From Actinomadura pelletieri DSM 43383 (GTDB lineage Bacteria > Actinomycetota > Actinomycetes > Streptosporangiales > Streptosporangiaceae): a stretch of DNA of 64,000 bases. The position numbers and the translations under genes were made by a program. The stretch spans positions 620,001 through 684,000 of the forward strand of contig NZ_RBWU01000001.1 of NCBI RefSeq assembly GCF_003634705.1, written 5' to 3'. Position 1 is the stretch's first letter. The number at the start of each line of letters is the position of its first letter. The notes beneath the pieces are model-generated. The model had not been told where the DNA came from and did not search any database. It saw nothing but the letters and a program-made list of their open reading frames with translations. Shown in pieces: positions 36,401 to 45,775 of this stretch.

Positions 36401-37079
36401 GGGCGGTCCGGCTCCGGGGGGGTAGAGCCGGGCCGCTTTCCCAAGAAAGTCTCAGGGGGCTCGGTATACCGAACACAAGTCTGCCCTAAGGAGAGGCAAA
36501 CTCACTGCCTCCAGTCTAGGCAGATACAACATATGCTGCCCGATCGTTGATAGGTCCGTCGAGGCGCAAACTCGCCCGGCAGGTGTCGATTTTTCTCATC
36601 TGGTTGGGACGATCCCTTCGACACGCGGCGAGTCGGCGCCTGCGGCGCCGTCCCGCCCTCGACGGGGCAACTCCGATCCCCAGCACATGGAGTACATCAG
36701 AACAGGAGTGGGAGCGTACAGGAGAACTAAAGATCTTTCCGGCCACACCGTCAGATCGCCCCTTTCCAATGGAAACGATCACAGTGAGTGATCAATTCCG
36801 GAAGCGTCAGGTAGTTCCGGTTAGTCCGGAATAGTGTGTTCCACACCGGGGGCCGCCGGTACCGCTGTCGGGGTGGCACTCGGCGGGTGGACGAGTTTTC
36901 CGAACAAGGGCTTGTCAACTGGGCAAATGAGGCGTAGACAGGTCATACGGACCATGTGTCCGCGCACGGCAGCCGGGCACCCACGCGCGACCAGCCGCGG
37001 GAGGCGCGTCGAGACGGGCTTGACCCGGTCCGACGGATATGAGGTGCACGCTTGGTAACCCGGTTTGACGTGCTCGGCG
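36401..37079. other. gene-free stretch with lower GC and a palindrome
   Basis: Base composition is clearly less GC-rich from about 36430 to 36850 than in flanking genes. TCGGTATACCGA (36461-36472) is a perfect 12-bp palindrome of the kind bound by GntR- or XRE-type regulators. No convincing frame follows. Open frames of 70-95 codons on either strand show no family motif. Confidence 0.4.
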
Positions 37080-37105
37080 ACGGCGTCCCGGCCGTGGGAC
37101 GCCGT
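37080..37105 (-). terminator. terminator after pentapeptide-repeat gene
   Basis: Stem ACGGCGTCCC (37080-37089) with GGGACGCCGT (37096-37105), 9 nt beyond the stop at 37114. Confidence 0.75.
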
Positions 37106-37113
37106 TCGCTTGT

Positions 37114-37740
37114 TCAGGAGGCCCGGTCGCGGACGTCAAGGCCCAGCGCCGCCGCCAGGACGACCGCCTGATACGTGTCGATCACCGTGCGCTTCAGTTC
37201 GGTGGTGTGCGGGTCCAGGGACGAGATGTCGCTTCCGCGCAGGTCGCAGCCGGAGAAGTCGGCCCGGTGGAGCATGGAGCCGGACAGGTCGACGTCGTGG
37301 AACTCGGCGCCCGCGCAACGTGCGCCGGTGAGGTCCGTTTCGCGCATGCGGACGTCCGTGAACGACGCGCGGCGGAGGTCGGCTCCGGGCAGGCCGGTGA
37401 ACGACCAGTCGCCGCCCTTCACCTTCAACAGGTCGTATGTGCAGCCGTCGAACATGCTGCCGACGAGCTTGCATCCGGTGAAGGTGGCGTCGAAGAAGCC
37501 GCAGCGCACGAAGGTGCAGTTCACGAACGCCGCGTCGGTGTGGGTGGACGCGTTGAACCGAACACCGCGGAACGTGCAGTCGGTGAAGACGGCGCCGACT
37601 CCGCTGGCCTCGGTCATGTCCACGTCCACGAACAGGACGTTCTCGTGCTCTTCACCCGTCAGGTCACGCGAATCCCAGTTCGCCGAAGCGATGGTGGTCT
37701 CGGTGGGCGAGGCTGGGCGTCCGTGCATGCGTTCGGCCAT
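37114..37740 (-). CDS. pentapeptide-repeat protein
   Basis: 208 residues from an ATG at 37740; an in-frame TTG five codons upstream is possible. From about residue 35 on, five-residue repeats of the A(D/N)LXX type are visible (DLTGEEHENVLF, SFTDVRMRETDLTGA, ADFSGCDLRGSDISS), giving a right-handed four-sided beta helix. The C-terminus is helical. Some family members mimic DNA and guard gyrase; nothing here shows that specifically. It lies 31 bp downstream of the Fic-like gene on the same strand. Confidence 0.85.
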   Translation of the reverse strand: MAERMHGRPASPTETTIASANWDSRDLTGEEHENVLFVDVDMTEASGVGAVFTDCTFRGVRFNASTHTDAAFVNCTFVRCGFFDATFTGCKLVGSMFDGCTYDLLKVKGGDWSFTGLPGADLRRASFTDVRMRETDLTGARCAGAEFHDVDLSGSMLHRADFSGCDLRGSDISSLDPHTTELKRTVIDTYQAVVLAAALGLDVRDRAS

Positions 37741-37771
37741 CCGCACAGCATGCAAGAGACCACTGACGGTT

Positions 37772-38539
37772 TCAGCCGCGCATGAACGCCTCGCAGATGG
37801 CCTGCGAGTCCCTGGCCGCCGCGGCCACCGCGGCGGAGCAGTGGCCGATCCATTGGGCGACGCCCTCTGAAGTACCGGACGCGTAGGCGCGGAGCGCTTC
37901 GGCGTACTCCTCGGAGAGTTCCAGGTGTCCTACTTCTGGGGCGACCAACGATTTGGGGTCGAGTCCACGGGCGATGAGCGTGAGCCGCTGTGCGGCCCGT
38001 GCGACGAGCCCGTCCCCCCAACCGAAGGGTCGCAGGGTCAGCAGTTCGCCGTGTACGACGGCCGCCACTACTAGGGCGGGTGCTCTCGTCGGTGCGGTCA
38101 GCAGCGTGCTGAGCAGATCGAGACGAGCGGCCACCTCGGACGGGGGAGGGGCCTCGTCCAGGTTCCGGTTGCGCGGACGTCCAAGGGCTGTGCTGTCGAC
38201 CGCGTCCGCCGCCGCGAGGACGTGGAGCCGGGCGAGGGCCTGCCTGGGCGCCTTGCGCCATGTCTCGGTCAGGTTCCCCAGTTCGGCCGATACTCGCAGA
38301 GACCCTTGGACGATCGGGTCGGACGGGTGTTCCGTGGAGCGCAGTTCGTCCAGCGTGACAGAGGCTCCTTCGAGGACGGCCGAGGCCCGCGCACCCCGCA
38401 ACGCGGACTCGGTGGACACCTCGGCGCTCCGCCGACGCAGAACTCGATGCCCGAGAAGTCGATCCACGGCGGCACGCGCGTCGTCGACGGCGCCGGGCAC
38501 ATCGCGCAGGTTCGCCACATCGGCGAGGGCATCGGTCAC
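37772..38539 (-). CDS. Fic-fold protein with degenerate catalytic motif
   Basis: 255 residues. SAVLEG at 53-58 fits the inhibitory helix motif (S/T)xxxE(G/N) of class II Fic proteins. At 163-182 the sequence H-x6-RPFGWGDGLVARA lines up with the Fic active site HPFxDGNGRxxR, but the motif histidine is Arg, the Asn is Asp, and the first Arg is lost. AMP transfer by the usual chemistry is therefore unlikely. Relatives lie next to acs in other actinomycetes, as I recall. The gene is divergent from acs across 238 bp. Confidence 0.7.
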   Translation of the reverse strand: MTDALADVANLRDVPGAVDDARAAVDRLLGHRVLRRRSAEVSTESALRGARASAVLEGASVTLDELRSTEHPSDPIVQGSLRVSAELGNLTETWRKAPRQALARLHVLAAADAVDSTALGRPRNRNLDEAPPPSEVAARLDLLSTLLTAPTRAPALVVAAVVHGELLTLRPFGWGDGLVARAAQRLTLIARGLDPKSLVAPEVGHLELSEEYAEALRAYASGTSEGVAQWIGHCSAAVAAAARDSQAICEAFMRG

Positions 38540-38636
38540 GGGCCGACCCTACGTGGTGGGTCGCCGGCATGGACGAGAGGGTGCGCGGACGCGTAAAACG
38601 GAAGCGATTCCCTGACCGGATATCGGGAAGGTCTGC

Positions 38637-38652
38637 TGTGTCGGGCGCCACA
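38637..38652. promoter_or_regulatory. possible CRP-like site upstream of acs
   Basis: TGTGTCGGGCGCCACA has the 5-6-5 form of a CRP/GlxR box with two mismatches to TGTGA-N6-TCACA, though itself nearly symmetric. It lies about 125 bp upstream of the acs start. CRP control of acs is known in other bacteria. Confidence 0.35.
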
Positions 38653-38777
38653 CGACACCATCGACCGTCGTCTCCGCAGGTCGACTTCCGGTACCGCGGC
38701 CTTGTGGGACAGCGGACCTTCCTGGTGAAGTGGGGATACCGGGCGACCCCCGCTTCAGCTACCAAGGAGTATTCGCG

Positions 38778-40745
38778 TTGAGCCAGAGCCAAGAGACACT
38801 GTCGAACCTGCTGCAGGAGACGCGCCGCTTCCCCCCGCCCGCAGAACTCGCCGCGTCGGCCAATGTCAAGGCCGAGGCGTACGAGCGAGCGTCCGAGGAC
38901 AGCCTGGGGTTCTGGGCGGAACAGGCGGACCGACTGTCCTGGTCGAAACGTTGGGACGACGTCCTCGACTGGAGCAACCCCCCCTTCGCCAAGTGGTTCG
39001 TGGGTGGCGAACTGAACGTCGCCTACAACTGTGTCGACCGTCATGTCGAGGCGGGACGCGGGGACAAGGTCGCGTACCACTGGGAGGGTGAGCCGGGCGA
39101 CTCCCGTACCCTCACCTACGCCGACCTCCAGCGTGAGGTGAACAAGGCGGCCAACGCCCTGCTGGAGCTGGGGGTCCGCAAGGGCGACCGGGTCGCGATC
39201 TACCTGCCGATGATTCCGGAGCTGCCGATCTCGATGCTGGCGTGTGCCCGTATCGGCGCGACCCACTCGGTCGTGTTCGGCGGGTTCTCGGCCGAGGCGC
39301 TCCGGACCCGGATCGACGACGCGCAGGCCAAGCTCGTGATCACCGCCGACGGCGGTTTCCGGCGCGGTAAGCCGTCCGCTCTGAAGAGCATCGTCGACGA
39401 GGCCGTCGCGCAGACGCCGACGATCGAGCATGTGATCGTCGTCCGTCGCACGGGTGAGCCGGTGACCGAGAACGACCGTGATCTGTGGTGGAGCGACGTC
39501 GTCGACCGGCAGAGTGACCAGCACACGGCCGAACCCATGGACTCCGAGCACCCGCTGTACATTCTGTACACGTCCGGTACTACGGGTAAGCCGAAGGGCA
39601 TCCTGCACACCACGGGCGGCTACCTGACCCAGTGCGCGTACACGCACTACGCGGTGTTCGACCTGAAGCCGGAGACGGACGTCTACTGGTGTTCGGCCGA
39701 CATCGGCTGGGTCACGGGCCACTCCTACATCGTGTACGGGCCGCTCGCCAACGGCGCGACCAGCGTCATCTACGAGGGGACGCCCGACACCCCCAACAAG
39801 GGACGTTGGTGGGACGTCATCCAGAAGTACAAGGTGTCCATCTTCTACACCGCGCCCACGGCGATCCGCACGTTCATGAAGTGGGGCGACGACATCCCCG
39901 CGCAGTACGACCTGTCGTCCCTGCGCGTGCTGGGTTCGGTCGGTGAGCCGATCAACCCGGAGGCGTACGTCTGGTACCGGAAGCACATCGGCGGTGACAA
40001 GGCGCCGGTGGTCGACACGTGGTGGCAGACGGAGACCGGCGCCATCATGATCAGTCCGCTGCCGGGTGTGACGGAGGGCAAGCCGGGCGCGGCGATGCGT
40101 CCGCTGCCAGGTATCGCCGCGGACGTGGTGGACGACCAGGGCCAGTCCGTCCCGAACGGCGGCGGCGGGTTCATGGTGATCCGGGAACCCTGGCCGAGCA
40201 TGCTTCGGACGATCTGGGGTGACGACGACCGGTACGTCAAGACCTACTGGTCCCGTTTCGACGGCCTGTACTTCGCCGGTGACGGCGCGAAGAAGGACGA
40301 GGACGGCGACATGTGGCTGCTCGGCCGCGTCGACGACGTCATGCTCGTGTCCGGTCACAACATCTCCACGACGGAGGTGGAGTCGGCGCTGGTCGCCCAC
40401 CCGAAGGTCGCCGAGTCGGCGGTGGTCGGCGCGACGGACCCGGTCACCGGGCAGGCCATCGTCGCGTTCGTCATCCCGCGCGGGGACGCCGGTGGGGACG
40501 TGGAGGGCGAGGAGTTCCTGCGGGAGCTGCGCGACCATGTCGCCAAGACGCTCGGCCCGATCGCCAAGCCCCGCCAGATCATGATCGTTCCGGAGCTGCC
40601 CAAGACCCGCTCCGGCAAGATCATGCGGCGGCTGCTGCGGGACGTCGCCGAGAACCGCAGCATCGGCGACGTCACGACGCTCGCCGACAGCACGGTCATG
40701 GACCTGATCTCGGAGAAGCTTCCGAGCGCCAAGTCCGACGACTGA
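38778..40745 (+). CDS. acs: acetyl-CoA synthetase
   Basis: 655 residues from a TTG at 38778, chosen for AAGGAG eight bases upstream and the family-typical length; no in-frame ATG gives a better fit. The AMP-binding core is [11 protein letters not shown] (about 263-273). WWQTETG and the C-terminal TRSGKIMRR (K614, the lysine acetylated in Acs regulation) are intact. It joins acetate, ATP and CoA to acetyl-CoA, AMP and pyrophosphate. HppA, encoded about 20 kb upstream, can use the pyrophosphate. A perfect hairpin follows. Confidence 0.96.
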   Translation: MSQSQETLSNLLQETRRFPPPAELAASANVKAEAYERASEDSLGFWAEQADRLSWSKRWDDVLDWSNPPFAKWFVGGELNVAYNCVDRHVEAGRGDKVAYHWEGEPGDSRTLTYADLQREVNKAANALLELGVRKGDRVAIYLPMIPELPISMLACARIGATHSVVFGGFSAEALRTRIDDAQAKLVITADGGFRRGKPSALKSIVDEAVAQTPTIEHVIVVRRTGEPVTENDRDLWWSDVVDRQSDQHTAEPMDSEHPLYILYTSGTTGKPKGILHTTGGYLTQCAYTHYAVFDLKPETDVYWCSADIGWVTGHSYIVYGPLANGATSVIYEGTPDTPNKGRWWDVIQKYKVSIFYTAPTAIRTFMKWGDDIPAQYDLSSLRVLGSVGEPINPEAYVWYRKHIGGDKAPVVDTWWQTETGAIMISPLPGVTEGKPGAAMRPLPGIAADVVDDQGQSVPNGGGGFMVIREPWPSMLRTIWGDDDRYVKTYWSRFDGLYFAGDGAKKDEDGDMWLLGRVDDVMLVSGHNISTTEVESALVAHPKVAESAVVGATDPVTGQAIVAFVIPRGDAGGDVEGEEFLRELRDHVAKTLGPIAKPRQIMIVPELPKTRSGKIMRRLLRDVAENRSIGDVTTLADSTVMDLISEKLPSAKSDD

Positions 40746-40781
40746 CCCTGCGAGGACGACCCGCAAGGACGGCCCGCAAGG

Positions 40782-40817
40782 ACGGCCCGCGCCCGGTACG
40801 CACCGGGCGCGGGCCGT
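40782..40817 (+). terminator. strong terminator after acs
   Basis: A perfect 16-bp stem (ACGGCCCGCGCCCGGT with its complement) and a 4-nt loop, 36 nt beyond the acs stop. It is preceded by short direct repeats of CCGCAAGGACGG. Confidence 0.85.
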
Positions 40818-40949
40818 CGCGTTACCTCCGCACAGCCGGTCAGTCGCAGGACGGATGTGGCCGGTCTGTGATCTGTTCGGTGACGTCATCAGGTTCGGTG
40901 CGTGGCGGCTCTACGAGGACGACGGCTCCAAGTACCTGAACACCCCGAG

Positions 40950-41123
40950 TCACCGAACTTCCGCGAGGGCTGCCCGGCCGAGCGCGGCTTCGAGCCCGCC
41001 GACGTCGAGCCTTTCGGCGTCAGGTTCGCGCCGCGTGAGGGGGAGGGCTTGGTCGAGCGCCTGCACCGACGCGGCTTCGACGACCGCGAGCTTAGGGGCG
41101 ACGTGGCTGGTGAAATCCCCCAC
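40950..41123 (-). other. possible remnant coding frame
   Basis: A 57-codon minus-strand frame from a GTG at 41123 reads VGDFTSHVAPKLAVVEAASV and ends GRAALAEVR. It looks helical and protein-like, but there is no ribosome site and no family match that I know. It may be the tail of a lost gene. The rest of the 530-bp gap between acs and nhaA shows nothing. Confidence 0.2.
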
Positions 41124-41272
41124 TCCGGACGTGTCGCCCTATAAGCGGCAGTGATCGTCCAGGTAAGGTCGGAGACGGTGCGCCGGGAAGTCTGGTCGGC
41201 AACGCCGGGTTCGTCGCGTATGGCGGGCCGGGTCTGGACCTGACCGTTCGTCACCTTTCCGGGAGTTCATCC

Positions 41273-42511
41273 ATGGCGCGCCCTCCTGTGCGGCGCCGCG
41301 TCGCCGCGACGTGGCCGTTTCGTCCGACCGTTCGCTATGGCACGCAGGTCGCCATGGCGTTGCGCACGGAGACGATCGGCGGCGTGATCATGCTGCTCGC
41401 CGCGATCGCGGCGCTCGTGTGGGCGAACACACCCTGGGCGGACGCCTACAAGAGTCTCCAAACATTCGAGATCAGCCCGGACTGGCTGCACCTCGGACAT
41501 ATGGACGTCCAGCACTGGGCGTCCAGCGGCCTGCTCGTGGTGTTCTTCTTCATCGCCGGGCTGGAGCTGCGCGAGGAGCTGACGCACGGGGAGCTGCGCC
41601 ATGTGAAGGACGCGGCGTTGCCGGTGCTCGCCGCAGTCGCCGGAGTGGCCGCCCCGGCGCTGATCTTCCTGGTGGTCAGCGCGGGCGAGACGGGCGCGGC
41701 GCGCGGCTGGGCGGTGCCGACGGCGACGGACATCGCGTTCGCGCTGGCGGTGCTGGCGGTGACGTTCACGGCGTGCCCGCCTCCCCTGCGCGCGTTCCTG
41801 CTGACGCTCGCCGTGGTGGACGACCTGATCGCCATCAGCATCATCGCGCTGTTCTACACCGATGAGATGCACTGGACGCCGCTCGCCCTCGGAGTGGTCT
41901 TCATCGCCGTGTACGGGCTGTTGCAGTACAAGAACGTTCGATCCCCCTGGATTTACGTACTGCTCGCCGTTCTCGCCTGGTACTGCCTCCAGCGGAGCGG
42001 GGTCCACGCGACCGTCGCGGGTGTGGCGCTGGGAATGCTCACCAGCTCGAAGGAGACCCCGGACGGACGACCCACGAACGCGGAACGCGCCGACCATGCG
42101 CTCCGTCCGTTCTCGGCGGGCGTGTGCGTACCGGTCTTCGCGTTCGTCTCGGCGGGCGTCGGGCTCGGCGTTTCCCAGTTGGGGGACGTGTTCCAGGACC
42201 GGGTGGCCCTCGGTGTGATCGCCGGTCTGGTCATCGGTAAGTTCGTAGGGGTCTTCGGCGGCGCGTGGGCGGCCGTGCGGCTGGGATGGGCCACTCTCGG
42301 CGAGGATCTGCACTGGCATGAGATCGCGGGGGTCGCGTTGCTCGCCGGGGTGGGTTTCACCGTTTCGCTGCTGATCGGCGGTTTGGCCTATACCGACCCG
42401 TCACAATTCGAGAGAGTGACGACTGCGGTCCTGATCGCGAGCGTTCTCGCCTCGGCGGCCGCGGCCGTCGTCTTCCGGAGGAGGGTGCGTCTGCGGGCGC
42501 GCCCGGACTAA
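41273..42511 (+). CDS. nhaA: Na+/H+ antiporter NhaA
   Basis: 412 residues with about 12 helices. FFFIAGLELREEL (91-103) is the family hallmark. PTATDIAFAL holds D153 and VVDDLIAI holds D183-D184, the pair equal to D163/D164 in E. coli NhaA. GVGFTVSLLI lies near the C-terminus. It exchanges internal Na+ or Li+ for protons. GGGAG precedes the ATG. The next gene starts 15 bp on, so a nhaA-holin-like-hydrolase operon is likely. Confidence 0.94.
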   Translation: MARPPVRRRVAATWPFRPTVRYGTQVAMALRTETIGGVIMLLAAIAALVWANTPWADAYKSLQTFEISPDWLHLGHMDVQHWASSGLLVVFFFIAGLELREELTHGELRHVKDAALPVLAAVAGVAAPALIFLVVSAGETGAARGWAVPTATDIAFALAVLAVTFTACPPPLRAFLLTLAVVDDLIAISIIALFYTDEMHWTPLALGVVFIAVYGLLQYKNVRSPWIYVLLAVLAWYCLQRSGVHATVAGVALGMLTSSKETPDGRPTNAERADHALRPFSAGVCVPVFAFVSAGVGLGVSQLGDVFQDRVALGVIAGLVIGKFVGVFGGAWAAVRLGWATLGEDLHWHEIAGVALLAGVGFTVSLLIGGLAYTDPSQFERVTTAVLIASVLASAAAAVVFRRRVRLRARPD

Positions 42512-42526
42512 AGGAGAAACAGCGAT

Positions 42527-42958
42527 ATGTCCGAGGCAGTACCGGACGAGCGCGTCGAGGACAAGTCTCTCGGTGAGCTGGTCGCGCTGGCGTTGAGCGA
42601 CGTCTCCGACACCATCAAGCTGGAGATGGAACTGGCGAAGGTCGAGTTCAAGGCCGACGCCAAGAAGGCCGCCGTCAGCAGCGTGATGTTCACCATCGCC
42701 GCGGTGATGGGCGGAATCGTCGTCATTCTGCTGTCGATCTCGTTGGCGTACGGGCTGATCGGGCTGGGTTTGTGGCGATGGGCCGCGTTCCTCACCGTCG
42801 CGGTCGTGTACGTGATCCTCGCGCTCGTGCTGATGCTCGTCGCGAAACGCTTCATCAAGAAGATCGAAGGGGCGAAACGCACCCGGAAGACGCTGAAGGA
42901 CGACCTGGCGAAACTGCGGCGCGGCGGTGACTCCGACGTCCCCGAACTGACGGAGTGA
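42527..42958 (+). CDS. phage-holin-like (superfamily III, Holin-X type) membrane protein
   Basis: 143 residues; AAAGGAG precedes the ATG. A charged N-terminal helix (LKLEMELAKVE-type region at about 30-45) is followed by two membrane helices (about 52-80 and 83-107) and a basic C-terminal helix. This is the usual form of the actinobacterial Phage_holin_3_6 family. These are chromosomal genes of unknown function and do not indicate a prophage. It lies between nhaA and a hydrolase gene with short gaps (15 and 9 bp). Confidence 0.8.
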   Translation: MSEAVPDERVEDKSLGELVALALSDVSDTIKLEMELAKVEFKADAKKAAVSSVMFTIAAVMGGIVVILLSISLAYGLIGLGLWRWAAFLTVAVVYVILALVLMLVAKRFIKKIEGAKRTRKTLKDDLAKLRRGGDSDVPELTE

Positions 42959-42967
42959 CCGGACGCC

Positions 42968-43891
42968 ATGTCGGGGCACGACGCGTCCCTGGTCGAGGTC
43001 GAAGGGCCATGGACCCACCGGCAGGTCAGTGCCGGTGGGACGCGGTTCCATGTCGTCGAGGCCGGTGAGGGGCCGCTCGTCCTGATGCTGCACGGCTTTC
43101 CGGAGTTCTGGTGGTCGTGGCACAACCAGCTCGTGTCGCTGCCCGCGGCGGGCTTCCGCGCCGCCGCCGTGGACCTGCGCGGATACGGCGGGAGCGACAA
43201 GCCGCCGCGCGGGTACGACCTGGTCACGCTGGCCGGGGACGCCGCCGGGCTCGTCCGGGCGCTCGGCGAGGCCAACGCGATCGTGGTCGGGCACGACTGG
43301 GGTGGGCTGCTGGCCTGGACGATGGGCGTTTACCATCTGAAGGTCGTCCAGCGGCTGGCGGTGGTGAGCGCCCCGCATCCGCTGCGGCTGCGCCAGTCCT
43401 TCGCAGGTGACCCGCGCGGGCAGGGGTGGGCGGCGCGTCACACGTTCGCCTTCCAGGTGCCGTTGTGGCCCGAACGGCGCCTCGTCCGGGACGACGCCGC
43501 CCTTGTGGGAAAGCTTCTGCACGACTGGTCGGCCCAGGGGTGGCCGGACGAACGTACCGAGCGGCTCGTCCGGAGGGCCGTCCAGATCCCGGGGGCGGCG
43601 CACAGCGCGCTTGAGTACCACCGTTGGTTGTTCCGGTCACAGGCCCGTCCGGACGGCATTCGCTACGCGCACCGTATGCGCGCCCCCATCCAGGTACCGA
43701 CACTCCAGTTGCACGGTGCGCTGGACACGTGCACGCTCCCCGCCAGCGCCCAGGGGTCAGGACGTTACGTTTCGGCTCCCTACCGCTGGAAGCTCATCGA
43801 CGGGGCCGGTCATTTCCCGCACCAGGAGCGTCCTGACGCGTTCGACGCCCAGCTCCTCGGTTGGCTCTCCGATCCCGAACCCGAACACTGA
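42968..43891 (+). CDS. alpha/beta hydrolase, epoxide hydrolase-like (EphE-type)
   Basis: 307 residues. Oxyanion motif HGFPEFWWSW (42-51), nucleophile D110 in GHDWGG and histidine H282 in GAGHFPHQE are as in epoxide hydrolases. It opens epoxides by water addition through an ester intermediate; the natural substrate is not known. Mycobacteria keep ephE at the same position next to marP. Starts 9 bp after the holin-like gene. Confidence 0.88.
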   Translation: MSGHDASLVEVEGPWTHRQVSAGGTRFHVVEAGEGPLVLMLHGFPEFWWSWHNQLVSLPAAGFRAAAVDLRGYGGSDKPPRGYDLVTLAGDAAGLVRALGEANAIVVGHDWGGLLAWTMGVYHLKVVQRLAVVSAPHPLRLRQSFAGDPRGQGWAARHTFAFQVPLWPERRLVRDDAALVGKLLHDWSAQGWPDERTERLVRRAVQIPGAAHSALEYHRWLFRSQARPDGIRYAHRMRAPIQVPTLQLHGALDTCTLPASAQGSGRYVSAPYRWKLIDGAGHFPHQERPDAFDAQLLGWLSDPEPEH

Positions 43892-43920
43892 CTGTGGGAC
43901 GCCCGACGTACGTTTGAAGC

Positions 43921-44376
43921 ATGCGGGATCGGGACGAGGCTGGACGCCCACGCAACGCACGGCCCAGGGACGCGTACGGGCGTCCGCTGCCCCACGGCAC
44001 GACCGGTATACCAACAATGCCGGACGACCTCGACATACCCCCCAAAGAGGCCCTGACAGAAGCACAGCGGCTCTTGGACGCCGACCGGCCGTTCCACGCG
44101 CACGAGGTATTGGAAGCGGTCTGGAAGGCCGCTCCAGAGCCTGAACGGGAACTCTGGAGGGGTCTGGCCCAGGTCGCAGTAGGGGTGACCCACCTTCGTC
44201 GAGGAAACGCCCGCGGCGCCGAGGCGCTCCTCAGCCGCGCCGCCGAACGCCTCGTCCCATATGAATCCGCTCCTCCGCACGGTGTCGACGTCAAGGGGAT
44301 CGTTCGGCGTGCACGCGCACTAGCTGCCGATGCTCCCGCCGACGGTCCCATCACGGTCCGTCTAACGCGCGGCTGA
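43921..44376 (+). CDS. DUF309 family protein
   Basis: 151 residues. The conserved core is FHAHEVLEAVWKAAPEPERE and then LWRGLAQVAVGVTHLRRGN, the all-helical HxxxE signature of DUF309. The N-terminal GRPRNARPRDAYGRPLPHG also fits actinobacterial members, which supports the start at 43921 over the internal ATG at 44017. The family is small and of unknown function. It ends 24 bp before the convergent marP stop. Confidence 0.88.
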   Translation: MRDRDEAGRPRNARPRDAYGRPLPHGTTGIPTMPDDLDIPPKEALTEAQRLLDADRPFHAHEVLEAVWKAAPEPERELWRGLAQVAVGVTHLRRGNARGAEALLSRAAERLVPYESAPPHGVDVKGIVRRARALAADAPADGPITVRLTRG

Positions 44377-44400
44377 CACGACTCAGTCGGCTGACACGGC

Positions 44401-45597
44401 TCAGTCGGAGCACCTCTGGGTGGACACCGGTTCGGTGGCGGTCGCGCCCGCGCGCACGTCCGGGGCGACCTCGTCGGCGGTCAGCGCGTACCCCGTGGAC
44501 GGGGTGTCCAACGCCGCCGCGAAGATCACGCCGTAGACACGGCCGTCGGTGGACAGCAGCGGGCCGCCCGAGTTGCCGGGCTCGACCTTGCCGCGAATGG
44601 CGTAGATCTCGCGGGTGACCTGGCCGGAGTGGTAGATGTCCGGACCACGCGCCGTCTGCCGGGCACGGATGCGGGCGGCGCCCGGCGTGAACGGCTGGTT
44701 CTTCGGGAACCCGGCGATGATCGCGCTGTCGCGGACGCGGGCCTCGTCGGCGAACTTCAGCGGCGGCGCGTCGAGCCCCGGCACGTACAGCACGGCCACG
44801 TCGCGCTTCGGGTCGTACAGGACGACCCGTCCGCGGCCGGTCTCGCCCTCCACGGTGGCCACATTGGAGTGGCCGCGCGCCCCGGCGACGACATGCGCGT
44901 TGGTCATGACGTGCTTCGGCGCGAACACGAACCCGGTGCCCTCGATCCGGCGCTGGCACTGCGGCGCCGTGCTGACGATCTTCACGATGCTGGCGCGTGC
45001 CGCCCGCAGTCCCCGCGTGTTCAGCACGGACTCGTCCGGCGGCGGCACCTGCACCACCGACTCGCCGCCGAGCCCGTTGAAGACCTGCGGGAAGTCGCTG
45101 CTCTTCACGAAGCCCTGGAAGGACGTGAACCAGGTCTGGGCCTGCGTGGGCATCACGTCGTCGATGCCGTTGATGATCGAGGAGCCCTTGACCTGCGTCC
45201 GGACGGGCTTGAACTCGGAGTTGGCGACCAGGCTCCCGAAGAACCAGGCGACGATCAGTAGCGACAGGGCGCTGACGAGGGTTCCACCGACCGCGTCCAC
45301 CGTGCGCGCGCTCATCCCGGTCACCCGGTTGCGCAGGACCGCGCCGACCGAGGACGCGACGAGTTGCCCCAGCGTGGCGGCCAGGAACGCGATCACGATG
45401 GCGAGCAGTGCCTGTTGCGCGGCACCGTCCACCGCGGCCTCCGCGATCGGTGGGGCGATCAGCACCCCGGCGACGCCTCCGCCGACGAAGCCGACGAAGC
45501 TGAGCAGGCTCACGATGAAGCCCTGCCGGTAGCCCGAGACTCCGAACAGCACGACGAGCACGAGCAATATGAGATCGAGAACGTGGTCGTGCAGCAC
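44401..45597 (-). CDS. marP: MarP-type membrane serine protease
   Basis: 398 residues. Four N-terminal helices (about 5-25, 28-50, 62-85, 103-125) form a CvpA-like part. The periplasmic trypsin-like domain has H235 (TNAHVVAG), D266 (KRDVAVL) and S343 (GNSGGP). H235 and S343 have the same numbers as in M. tuberculosis MarP. C214 and C396 could form the stabilising disulfide. In mycobacteria MarP is needed for acid resistance through cleavage of the peptidoglycan hydrolase RipA. The start is GTG at 45597. Confidence 0.93.
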   Translation of the reverse strand: MLHDHVLDLILLVLVVLFGVSGYRQGFIVSLLSFVGFVGGGVAGVLIAPPIAEAAVDGAAQQALLAIVIAFLAATLGQLVASSVGAVLRNRVTGMSARTVDAVGGTLVSALSLLIVAWFFGSLVANSEFKPVRTQVKGSSIINGIDDVMPTQAQTWFTSFQGFVKSSDFPQVFNGLGGESVVQVPPPDESVLNTRGLRAARASIVKIVSTAPQCQRRIEGTGFVFAPKHVMTNAHVVAGARGHSNVATVEGETGRGRVVLYDPKRDVAVLYVPGLDAPPLKFADEARVRDSAIIAGFPKNQPFTPGAARIRARQTARGPDIYHSGQVTREIYAIRGKVEPGNSGGPLLSTDGRVYGVIFAAALDTPSTGYALTADEVAPDVRAGATATEPVSTQRCSD

Positions 45598-45775
45598 CGC
45601 TTCACCGTACTGTGCCGCGACGCCGCTTAACGTCCCCTCGATGTACCAGATTGGGCCGTGTTGGGTAGCCGCCCGGTGTGATGTCCTCGCGTCCGCGTCG
45701 TCGTTCCGGATGAGCGGCGCCGTCTGACCTGCGGTCGGACGCGTCGCGGGTCATATGACCACCCGGTGGGGGCCG

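Noticed and set aside
37659..40889. 1076-codon minus-strand frame across acs and the pentapeptide gene
   Set aside because: Runs antisense to acs; no motif and very high Arg/Asp/Val content.
42527..42958. Prophage, because of a holin-like protein
   Set aside because: This family is a common chromosomal actinobacterial membrane protein; no phage structural, integrase or lysis genes are present.
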